A stretch of 64,000 nt of DNA from Triticum aestivum. Its lineage: Eukaryota > Streptophyta > Magnoliopsida > Poales > Poaceae. The first letter of the stretch is position 1. Every line of letters starts with the position of its first letter. The notes below the pieces were generated by a model. That model was not told the DNA's origin and did not search any database. It was given only the letters and a program-made list of their open reading frames with translations. The DNA lies in the NCBI RefSeq assembly GCF_018294505.1, contig NC_057807.1:140398747-140462746 (forward strand), given 5' to 3'. The position numbers and the translations under genes were made by a program. This document shows, in pieces, positions 12,461-24,034 of this stretch.

Positions 12461-13706
12461 TTTTCCTCGTAATTTTCTTTTCTAGCATCATGGCAGCGTG
12501 AATGACCACAATTCTGGGACTAATAATGTTGATGAAAGTCATCAGTGATGTTCTATAATTGATCTATCTATTTAGGCTTTATGTGCTGATGTCCTTGTTT
12601 AGGTGAACCATTTGTTATGTCTACTTTAAACCATTTACTATGTTTCAATTTGAATTTGAATTTCAAATCAAATTTTCAAAATCATGTATTTGAAATGAGT
12701 ATCAAGTATGTGTGTCAAAAATAATATTATTTGAATTATTATGATGAATAGTATATGCATGCATGTGCATTTGTATGGTTGTTTAATGGAAACTAGAAAA
12801 AACGATTTTTGGGAGAGATGTTTTATGAGAACTGAGAGAACACCTCACCTATTAAGTTTTTTCATAATTTTTATGAACATCCCACAAAAATAGTTTACGG
12901 GATATTTTGCAGGGAACGTTGAGATGCTCTGAGAGCATCTACAGCCGGCCACCCCAAAGCCGCCTCAAACGCCCGAGCAAGCCGCCCGGTCACTGCCGGT
13001 CATGAAATTTCGACTCAGACGGGCTCCTTAAACGGGCCTTAAACGCCCGGACTGACTGGCACCCCTCATATCCAACCCAAATATGAAGCGGATGCGCGTC
13101 CGCCGACCTTGCTGCAGGTCGTAGCGGTCCCACATGCAGCGACAAAAGCTCCTCCTTCTTTCATCGATGCACCCAAAATTTAGTCCCACATCACCACGCG
13201 AGGCGGACGCCGACCGACTTAAATAGCCGCACCGGCGGATGTCGGCAAACTTGTGTGTTGTTGCGTAGGTCTATTTATTCTTGTGTGAACGAGATAACTT
13301 ACACTAGATTGCATTCATCGACCGATAATTGTTCATCGAGTGTCAACGTCTGTTCATGTATATTGGTACCCTACTACAATAATAATAGATTTTTATTACA
13401 CACTGTAAAAATCCACATGTACTCAAACGGGCTTCTTTACTGTAAAAATATCAACATGCATGTCTGACCCATATCCAAATCCATATCCACTTATCCTTAT
13501 CCAGATGCGGACCTATAAAAAATGCAATATGCATGTCTGACATGTTTATGCACTGTAGCCATTTCTCAGAGTAGGGCTAGTACTAGTACACTGTAGTATT
13601 ATATTAGTACCAAGATCACATGTCTGCAACACTATTAATTCAGAATTCGTCGACAAGGTGCGGAAAACCGAAGACAGACACACGTGAAAAAGAAAGCGCT
13701 AGAAAG
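12461..13706. other. ABP1 upstream region with MITE debris
   Basis: AT-rich to 12930, with no gene. At 12926-12940 two outward-facing TIR-like ends meet (AGATGCTCT and GAGCATCT). The sequence that follows to about 13250 (GAGCATCTACAGCCGG then GC-rich) resembles the end of PIF/Harbinger-type elements common in Triticeae. From 13250 to 13706 there is ordinary-looking sequence that should hold the ABP1 promoter and 5' UTR. I cannot point to a convincing TATA box. Confidence 0.4.
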
Positions 13707-15580
<1,874 letters not shown>

Positions 15581-16464
15581 GTTGGAATGTGCTCACATGG
15601 CAGCGCATCGGCCTCGGTCAGCGTACTGATGAAGTGCGGTGTACAGCTTGCCTGCCTCCTAAATAATGCGCATGTCTGTAACATCCTTTCTCTTGGAACA
15701 ACATTTTCGTCACGGATTATGTACTTGAGAGCATGAAGCAGCCTTCTGCAGCAAGAACTATTTCCAAATTTTGAATTACCACTGTATTCTAGTACTAGTA
15801 GACTGCAAGCGTCGCTGATCTTGGTCAGAGGGTCATTGTTCAGCAGATTTGGTGTTGATTCCCGAACAAAATTTTCAACTCTGCATCCTATGGCTCACAT
15901 GAGTGAATCTAATCCCTTCAACATGGTAAACGGCCACGAAGCAATTATAGAGCATAAATTAGTCAAGAGTGGTATCCTGATCTGCAGTCACGGGCAGCAG
16001 GCGCCAGCCCCCGGCAGAACACCGCCGCGCGCGCGAGAACGGCAAGTACGCCCCGCCGCCACCTTCCCTGGGGACCACGCGGGCTTCGCCTGTGTCCCCT
16101 CCGGCGGCGGCGAAGCGGGGGAGGAGCGTGGAGGGCGGCTGGCGCGGTTAGGGTTAGGGGCGGGGAGGGCTGCAGTCACCTACAGTACTTACTATAGAGC
16201 ATAAATTAGTCAAGAGTGGTATCCTGATTGATATATAGGGAAAAGAAGTCAGACTAGCCTGAAGAGTTGGAATCGCATTGCAAAGCTTAAACGAGCGACT
16301 TCTTGCCCCCCAAGTAATCTGGGCTCTCAAGTAGTGTTCGAGTCGGCGATTCGATCGGCTCATATTAGCTGTGCCCCTTTGCCAAATCACACCGGCACGG
16401 GCACGGGAACCAAGGGACCATTCGTTTGCGTTTGCGGAGCAGAGCAGTGCGGACTGCGGAGGGC
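15581..16464. other. ABP1-NAC intergenic region with a duplicated 36-mer
   Basis: Holds the ABP1 3' UTR and the NAC promoter. An identical 36-bp sequence (starting TATAGAGCATAAATTAGTC) occurs at 15946-15981 and 16193-16228 in direct orientation. The 211 bp between the copies are GC-rich and unlike the AT-rich flanks. The open frames across this block look compositional. Confidence 0.7.
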
Positions 16465-17377
16465 ATGGAAGCCTCGCGGTTCGGCTTCGGCCGCGACATG
16501 GCGGCGGCGTTCAAGTTCGACCCCACCGACGCCGACATCGTCGCCTCCTACCTCCTCCCCCGCGCGGTCGGCCTCGACAAGCCCCACGGCCACGGGCGCG
16601 CCGTCATCGACGACGACCCCATGAGCCTCCCGCCGTGGGACCTCATGGAGAAGCACAACCACGGGACCAGCGACCAGGCCTTCTTCTTCGGGCCTCCCAG
16701 GAACGGGGGCCGCGTCAAGCGCGTCGTCAAGGGCGGCGGCATGTGGCAAGGGCAGAATGGCAGGGTCGGGACCGTCACCCTGTTCTGCGATGGCGCCGGC
16801 GAGGTGGACATCAGCTACAGGAGGTACGACCTCACCTACAAGCGCGCGGGGAACAAGGACCCCAGCGGCTGGGTCATGAGCGAGTACCAGATCACCTCGC
16901 CTCCGCTCTTGAGCACGGTGCTCACCCGCATCGGATTGACCGTCGCCGCCGGGGAGCAGAGGAAGCGACAGCCGGCCGACCAGGAGGTGCGTAAGGATCG
17001 ACGCGTTGCGTGCGTGCGTTGGGGGAACTTGGGGCCGAATTCGTCCCTGATTTAGTGATTTGGGGATCCGTTAACTGAAGGTGTTGGTTCTTCTCCTTCT
17101 TCTTCTTCTCCAGGCGTTTGCTCAGCAGGGCCCTGACAAGGTGCTGGCCGTCGCAGCCGCTGCCGCCGCCGCCGAACATCAACGGGTGTCACCACCGCCA
17201 TTGAAGTCAGGCCCTGACGCGCAAGCTGACGATGGTGCTCTCTACCATGACGATACTAGCGTCACCGGCGTGGAGGAGAACGGTGGGCACTACACTGTTC
17301 CGCTTCTGCTCAACGGCCAAGAGTACTACAAGGACAAGAGCCGCGTCAAACGCAAACGGCGGCGATATGGGGCATGA
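16465..17377 (+). CDS. NAC-domain transcription factor, short atypical type, 261 aa
   Basis: Two exons, 16465-16986 (174 codons) and 17114-17377, joined across a 127-bp phase-0 intron with a pyrimidine-rich acceptor. Residues 12-155 form a NAC DNA-binding domain: subdomain A FKFDPTDADIVASYL (usual form GFRFHPTDEEL), B around LPPWDLMEKHN, C/D QAFFFGPPRNGGRVKRVVKGGGMW, and the end SGWVMSEYQI. The C-terminal part is short and low in complexity (poly-Ala at about 187-195) and ends in a basic cluster KRKRRR that could be a nuclear localisation signal. It is presumably nuclear and DNA-binding; targets cannot be inferred. The degenerate subdomain A suggests a divergent monocot NAC clade. A second in-frame ATG lies at 16498. 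Confidence 0.88.
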
Positions 17378-17684
17378 GCCATCCTGATCGAACCTGAATC
17401 CAATCGGGAGAAGCCCGCCCGTACATTTGGATCACGGAATAGCATGTATGTCATCCGTTTCTAACATTGTTTTTGTGGATCCTTGGTTCTTGACATTCCT
17501 GGGTTTTTAATCGGGAAGGATATATGGCCTGATTTTCAGACACGATATCGATCATGTTGGGTCCTGGGTCATGTCGATGGATTGCTTTTTGAGACCGTCC
17601 CGGGTCATGTTGGGTCGTGGGACGTGGTTTGGTGTTCTTCTCTTTTTTGGGATTATTAATAGCACATTAGGTTACACCTGACTA
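17378..17684. other. NAC 3' flank
   Basis: Presumed 3' UTR and intergenic spacer. Contains a small internal repeat of GGGTC(C/G)TGGG-like words (17558-17625). No gene seen. Confidence 0.5.
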
Positions 17685-17914
17685 CTACCTCCGTCATGGT
17701 TTATTGGTCTACATTATGTATTGTGTCAAATTTTAACTATAGATTATGTTTATGCATGTTACCAAAAATTATATCATTGAAAATTTCAAATACGAATCCA
17801 ACGATGTAATTGATTTCTGTTGACATGTGACCGAATTTCGTGTTTTGACCCTTTTTGTAAAAAATTCAAGATCTGACCTCGGTTGCAAAAAATTTCAGGA
17901 TTTGACCCTTTTGC

Positions 17915-18346
17915 TACCGCCAGGGCCTCTGGCGGTAGGGTTAGACAGCCTACCGCCACGTCCCATGGCGGTAGGGTGCGACAGAGGGGGACGGCGGCCG
18001 TTTGACTGCGCTGACGTGGATAAGTACCTACCGCCAGGAGGCCTGGCGGTAGGCTGTCTAAACCTACCGCCAGAGCACCTGGCGGTAGGGTGTAGCAGGG
18101 TTTTGCCGTACAAACCTTCTGTAACGAAATGTGCAGTGGACCTGGCGGTAGGTGCACCCTACCGCCATGGGTCCTGGCGGTAGGCTGTGCGACCCTACCG
18201 CCAGAGCCCATGGCGGTAGGGTCCTGTGTTTTCCAGTGTAATGTTTCTGTAACAAAGAATGGAAGGGCCCTGGCGGTAGGTGCGCCCTACCGCCAAGGGG
18301 GCTGGCGGTAGGCTGTGTGAACCTACTGCCATGGTCCTTGGCGGTA
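17915..18346. repeat. Left palindrome array (8 full units, 2 half units)
   Basis: Eight 23-bp palindromes TACCGCCA-N7-TGGCGGTA start at 17915, 17951, 18029, 18065, 18160, 18196, 18288 and 18324. The last has one arm substitution. They form four pairs, each with starts 36 bp apart and a 13-bp spacer (GGGTTAGACAGCC or its reverse-complement-like form GGCTGTCTAAACC). Single TGGCGGTA half sites lie at about 18143 and 18271. Pairs three and four belong to a 128-bp tandem duplication. Confidence 0.95.
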
Positions 18347-18648
18347 GGGTCCTGTGTTTTGTTGTTTCTAGTTCATTTGGTTGTTTGTTTTTGAATGCAA
18401 TATGACAGCAATATACAGCAAGTTCTACAAATATGACAGCAATCACAGATTTTAAACAATTAAACTTGGGCATCACATAGATCAACATTAGATAACTTGT
18501 GCATATAACATTTCAAATGAACTTCAACGGAGTTCCACGTAGTAGCAAACACATAGATCCACAAATAGCAAACACATAGTTTCACGTAGTTTCATAACCA
18601 CTAGACAAGTTCAACCAAACTAAAAGAGCCAAGTATCGAAGAGCATAA

Positions 18649-21600
18649 TCAGTTGCTCCTTCCCCTCTTGGAGGTACGGTCCTCGTTACTCTTTGAACGA
18701 GTCTCTTCAGTCTTCTTCTTGAGCCGTCGAGGAACCGGTCTCTGGAAAAGGTCCGGACTCAGCAAATCCTTCTTCTTCGGATTCGTCTTCTTCGGCAGCT
18801 GAGATGCTTGAGATGTTTGAGTTGGTGGAGGTCCATAATCTTCATCGTACTCCTCCTCCTCCTCCCCTTCTTCATATGTGGCCTCCTCCTCCTCCTCCTC
18901 CTCCTCATCCTCCTCCTCCTCCTCCTCCTCCCCAACCAACCTAGACGACGAGGGAGCATGGCTCGATGAGCCGATGAGACCCTATGTGGCTACAGGCTGA
19001 TAAGCTTCAACTGACCCAGCTCCAGCACACCCAAGCAGCCCTACCAGCTTGCGACAATGCTACATGAACTTCTGCACTCACAATGAAGCAAGGTCATAAT
19101 AAGTATCAGATCGACTGATTGCAAGTGAACAAGATGCATCTGTTCCGAGGAGGCTGAAATTGTACCTTCATCGTCCCCCTGACTCTGGTCTCCGATTGTA
19201 CGCTCCCGGGAAGATCACCTAGTGCATCTGAGGCTTCAAAGATGCATTTGTTCAGCTCACCAGACTGCAACGGCATAAGTCAGTCACGATGACGAATAAA
19301 ATATTTTAAATACGATCGTCGGTTCAAACTTACCACTCTGTTGATGAGGGGTGCAAACTCCCTAAATCCACTGTGCATGTCTCTGATGCCGGACTAGTAT
19401 GCCTGTTCATCGGGGTCATCCCTCTGCAGCTCCGCGATGTCTTCCGCCGTCCACCGAGGCCTGAGACGAAGACGGTGCTTCTGGCCATCATCGTACCACC
19501 TCATGTGTCGGCCCAGGTAATCATCCCAGTTAGTCACTCTCCTCTCCACGTCTTTACGGTACCTCCGTCGGTTCCACTCCGTCACATGAGTCTTATGCTC
19601 CTCTCCCCAGTCTGTGATCGACTGATTCTTCTGTCGGCTCATCCTGCAAGGCATAAGCAACAAGAATCATCATAAGCGCAATGAGATCATCATAAGAAAC
19701 AAGAAACATGATAATCACGGAGAACAAAGAGCTCACAGGTGGAGCGCGTGGCCGACGCTATCGGTGGGCTGGCCCGGTGGGGTATGCTGATAAATCCCAA
19801 ACTGCGTGGCCACGCGTTGTGGCAAATGCCACTCGACGGCGTACACACAGATCATGGGCACGATGCACCGCCAGAGACCATGGTCCGCATCGCACATCAC
19901 GTTCAGATCAAAGTCCCATTGTCGTTCTTGTCGATACGGCCACCAGTTTACCTATTACATATACCTTGGTAAGTTCGCACTCTCAGTTAAAAGTGGAATC
20001 AAAGAGAAAGGTGTTGGGCGAGTTCATATACCTGCGTATGCGTCAAAGCGTCCAACTCGTTGGTGTAGGTCTTGTACGAAGTCTTGTTTAGGCCCGTGTA
20101 GAATTTGACAACGTCCCACTCGTAAGCTACGTGGGGTTTTGAGTCTCATCGCCTTCTTCGCCATAGTCTTTCCATGGGCGTCTTCGCAACTTCTTCGGAT
20201 GCCCCACCTGCAGCCGCTCCCACATCCAAATGGAGAAGGCCCAGACAAAGCCACCCATATTGGACTTGTCTCCCGTCCTCTGCGTTGCGTCGTCAAGCTG
20301 CAAAACATCAAATGAGGATCAGATATAAGAAAATGTCATGGACACACTTTCGTAGGTAGGTAGGCAATTAGACACTCTCTTATAGAACGGTATAGGTAGG
20401 CGAGAGATGCGGTCCCCCAACTGTACTCTGCATCCCAGTCTGCTAGGAAGAACAGATACGCCCAGTTGGCAGAGTTCCCGGAGTTGTCTGGAAACACGAC
20501 CTCCGAGAGAATATACCACAGATAGGCCCTCGCGTACAACTCCACAGTCGCCTCATCTGCGCCTTGGGGGCATGTCTTCCGGTGCTCCGAGAGCCAGATC
20601 AACGGCACACCGGACGTACGGTTACTCTTGGCATCGGGGCAATCGCCGATGAGGGTGGTGACCCTCTCCTGCCAGTTGGTCCTCTCCACTCGACCGGTGA
20701 GTGCATGACCCTCGATGGGCATTGCAGTAATCATCCCCCAGTCCTCTAGTGTCACCGTCATCTCCCTGCATGGCAGATGGAAAGAATGAGTCTCCGGTCT
20801 CCACCGGTCAATCAGAGCTGTGAGAGCCGCGTGGACAAGCGTCGGTGGTTGACGCTTGAACTGCAACACGAAACCCAACAGACGGGCTTTCTTGAAGAAC
20901 GGCGCGTAGCCTCGTCGTAGTCCATATGCCCATGAACCCCGTGACCCCTCATGTGCAGTGGCTGGAGCGTCTGTCAAAAAGTGAACGCCAAAAGTTAGGA
21001 AATCATTTTCATCAATCCGAAAACTTTGATCAAAATTTTCTTTCATATCACTTACCTCTCCGTTCTCTATGAAACGGGCACGATGACCCTTGTCGAATGC
21101 CCAGTCCAGCATGCAGTACCGTGGGACTATGTTGTCCGCAAGAGGTGGCCGCCTTAATAGAGTTTCATAAACAAAAGCACCATAAGCATAAGCATACACA
21201 AACAAACAATGAACTCAAATCATATTAAAATAAAATTTTAAGCATATTCCTCCAACAACATCTACTACACATGATGGATCAAATCATATCAACATGCATC
21301 ATATCAAAGAAAAACCTCCAACATACATCATATCTTCATATTTTTAAATAAAATTTTCCAAACAACATCTTCATATCATCATATCAACATGCATCATCAA
21401 ACTAGGGTTCATCTTCACACTAGATCATATCATCATATCACATGCATCATCAAACTAGGGTTCATCCTCATATCAACATTACATCATATATTTTTTAACA
21501 AAAAAAATTATGAACTAGGGTTCATCTTCACACTTAGTTCATCTTCACACTAACATATGAACTATTGATTAGAGTTCATATCCAATACCACTACTTACTA

Positions 21601-21763
21601 AAGAACTAAGAACTACAACTACAATCAATCTTAGGTGAAAAAAATCCAATCTAAGTTCAAAAACATGAGGGATTTCAAGCAAATAATGCGTCGAATCGGA
21701 AGCAAGTTTGCAAAAACTAATTGGAGGGATCGGAGGAGCTTACGGTTCTCTCCTCGGGGCCAT
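18649..21763 (-). pseudogene. Plant mobile domain (PMD, MAIN-like) gene, 7 exons, disabled
   Basis: Minus-strand exons: 21744-21763 (MAPRREP), 20348-21152 (possibly with a further intron at about 20972-21053), 20032-20297, 19737-19951, 19334-19643, 19166-19264 and 18649-19071, all with plausible GT-AG borders. The core DRWRPETHSFHLP, then MTVTLEDWGMITAMPIEG and later WMWERLQVG are hallmarks of the plant mobile domain (PF10536) of Arabidopsis MAIN/MAIL-type proteins. Those act in the nucleus on gene expression and genome stability and have transposon relatives. The C-terminus has a Glu run encoded by (CTC)n on the plus strand (18857-18935) and a basic end. Lesions: a one-base loss at about 20130, TAG at 19391-19393, and TAG at 19060-19062 and 18982-18984. 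The last two are probably former CAG codons. Not translatable as it stands. Confidence 0.85.
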
Positions 21764-21942
21764 CTCGATCCGCCAAAACGGTGAAGAATCGGTGAAGATC
21801 CAAGGAGGGAGTGGAGGAGATGAGAGAGGGAGAGAGGGGCGACTTGGGGGAGAAAAGGATGAACTGCCGACGGGGGGGAGGGGGAGGGGTGGGGAGATGG
21901 GCAGGGGCGCGGGGGTTTCGGGGCAAATAACTGCCCGGACCC

Positions 21943-22115
21943 TACCGCCAGGGCCCCTGGTGGTATGGTTAGACAGCCTATAGCCAGGTCCCCTGGCGGT
22001 AGGGTGCGACGGAGGGGGACGGCGCCGTCTCCGCGCGCTGACGTGGATAAGTTTCCTACCGCCAGGGTCCCTGGCGGTAGGCTGTGTAACCCTACCGCCA
22101 GAGGCCCTGGCGGTA
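21943..22115. repeat. Right palindrome array (4 units)
   Basis: Units start at 21943, 21979, 22057 and 22093, again two pairs at exactly 36 bp. The first unit and the second unit's left arm carry substitutions. Between the pairs is a segment matching the left array in direct orientation (GGGGGACGGC ... GCTGACGTGGATAAG). The 23-bp units and the pair arrangement are the same as at 17915-18346. Confidence 0.95.
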
Positions 22116-22757
22116 GGAAAAATGGTCAAATCTCAAAAAAAAATCAAACAGGGGTCAGATCCTGAATTTCTTTGTCAAAAGGGTCAAAACACGAAATTCG
22201 GCCTTGACATGCATCAACATTTTGTTAGCTAAATCTTTGGTCAAAATTTGACACAAACTACAAAGATAACCTATAAACCAGGACGGAGGTAGTAATTAGC
22301 TACCTCTGCATATGTGTACATTGTTAGTTTTCATGATTGGAAGTTGTTGACGCTGTTGGGACTTGTGATATATGCACTTGGACGTGCCTGATCGTATATC
22401 TTGGCTTGAGGATGTAGCCATGATGGCGAACCTCATTAACAAATCTCATGTTTTGCTTATGTGATTGTTTGTCCTGGACGGATTAACGTTCTCTTTAAAA
22501 TATTCTAGTAACAAGTATCATGAGCAAGATTTTCTAAGAGACGGTTGTTCATGACGTAGAGGAGAGGTCTGAAACTACATTGCTTGGGTTTTTGTGTTCG
22601 GAAGATGATTTAGTATATCGGGAGGAGCATCCGTAGTCACGCTAAGGATATAGCCATGTTGGCAAACCTTGTTAACAAATTTTGATGTCGTGCTCATGCT
22701 GGTGTGGTTGCTTGTCCTCGACGGATCAATGTTTGCCTTGAAATATTCTAACAAGTA

Positions 22758-22971
22758 CTTGGTTCTCTTCGTATTTCTGCCAAAATTTGACCATAGATTT
22801 AGCTGACAAAATGTTAATGCATGTCATAAAAAAAATTATTGTTATATTTGTATTTGAACATAGTTTTTATTTATACTATTTTTGTGACATGCATTACATT
22901 TTGTTAATTAAATCCATGGTTAAAATTTGGCTCAAAATACTGAGGGGACCAATAATTCAAGACGGAGATAG
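22758..22971. mobile_element. Mariner-type MITE, 214 bp, sharing termini with the PMD element
   Basis: Ends at GACGGAGATAG with TA at 22972-22973; the left side follows TA at 22756-22757. It is foldback-like: the right half is the reverse complement of the left around CAAAATTTGACCATAGATTTAG / GACATGCATTA. The same words, in order, occur in the last 100 bp of the element at 17685-22292, so both belong to one TIR family. It is inserted in a unit of the degenerate tandem repeat. Confidence 0.8.
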
Positions 22972-23850
22972 TAGTATCACGAGCAAAAATTTCGAAGAGG
23001 CCACATAAATTATTTGTTTATTGTGTAGACGGGAGGTCCGAAACTTCGGTGCTTGAGCTTTTGCGCTTGGAAGACGATTTAGTATATGGGGACAATCCCC
23101 CGTAGCCAATGCCCTGAGGATGTAGCCATGTTGATGAATCTTGCTAACAAATTTCGATGTCGTGCTCGTGCTTGTGTGATTGTTTGTTTTCTACAGATCA
23201 ACCTCCGCCTATCATGAGCAATATTTTCGAAGAGGCTACATAAATTATTTTATAGGAGCTGACAGTTTTTCATGGCGCAGATGAGAGGTCTGAAGCTAGT
23301 GGTTGGGTTTTCGTGTTCAAAAGACAATTTAATATATGGAAAGGAGCGCTAATAGTCATATGCCCCAAGGATGAAGCCATTTTAGCTAACCTCGTTAACA
23401 ACTATCAATGTCATGCTCGTGCTTGTGTGATTGCTTGTCCTCGATGGATCAACGTTCATCTTATAATATTCAAACATGTATCATGAGCAAGATTTTTGAA
23501 GAGGCCATGTAAATTATTCTAAAGGAGTTGACAGTTGTTTATGGTAGAGATCCGAAGCTGCCGTGCTTGGGTCTTTGTGTTTGGAAGAAAATTTAGTACA
23601 TGGGAGGAGCACCTGTAGTCATGCCTCGACGATGTAACCATGTTTGTGAACCTCGTTAACAAATCTCAATGTCGTTCTTGTGCTTTCGTGATTGTTTGTC
23701 CTCAACGGATCAATGTTCACCTTGAAATATTTTAACAAGTAGTATCTTGACCAAAATTTTCAAGGAGGCTCCATAAATTATTCTAGAGGAGTTGACGGTA
23801 GTAGATGAGAGGCCTAAAGCTACAATGCTTGGGTTTATGTGTTCGATCTA

Positions 23851-24001
23851 CTCCCTCTGTTTCTAAATATAAGATATTTAAAAAAAAATATGAACTATAC
23901 ATACGAATGTATATAGACATATTTTAGAGTGTAATCACTCATTTTGCTCTGTTTGTGGTCTATATTGAAATCTCTAAAAAAAGACTTATGAACGGAGGGA
24001 G
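23851..24001. mobile_element. Stowaway MITE, 151 bp
   Basis: Ends CTCCCTCTGTTTCTAAATAT and CGGAGGGAG with TA on the left (23849-23850). The right TA is mutated to CA. Typical AT-rich interior and size for the Triticeae Stowaway family. Confidence 0.9.
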
Positions 24002-24034
24002 CAACTCTAGTCATGCCGCAAGGATGTAGCCATC

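Larger units (their letters stand above)
17685..22292. mobile_element. Mariner/Stowaway-ended element carrying a PMD gene, 4608 bp
   Basis: The left end CTACCTCCGTCATGG and the reverse complement of the right end CTACCTCCGTCCTGG match, and both are flanked by TA (17683-17684 and 22293-22294), as in Tc1/mariner (Stowaway CTCCCTCCGT). Inverted similarity continues inward for about 230 bp (shared words GTGTCAAATTTT, CGAATTTCGTGTTTTGACCC, TTCAGGAT). It then passes into palindrome arrays (17915-18346 and 21943-22115). The interior holds a minus-strand plant-mobile-domain pseudogene. No mariner transposase is visible, so movement would need one in trans. Carriage of a PMD gene by mariner-type ends is unusual: such genes are better known from Mutator-like and other elements. 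Confidence 0.75.

Noticed and set aside
15821..16204. 127-codon plus-strand frame between ABP1 and NAC
   Set aside because: Spans the filler between two direct repeats, with no recognisable domain.
17915..18346. CRISPR-like array
   Set aside because: Repeats are palindromes with variable centres and alternating short and long gaps in a plant genome; no leader or cas genes. Better described as element-terminal palindromes.
18649..18959. Stand-alone acidic Glu-rich protein
   Set aside because: It is the last exon of the PMD pseudogene; the Glu run comes from a (CTC)n microsatellite.
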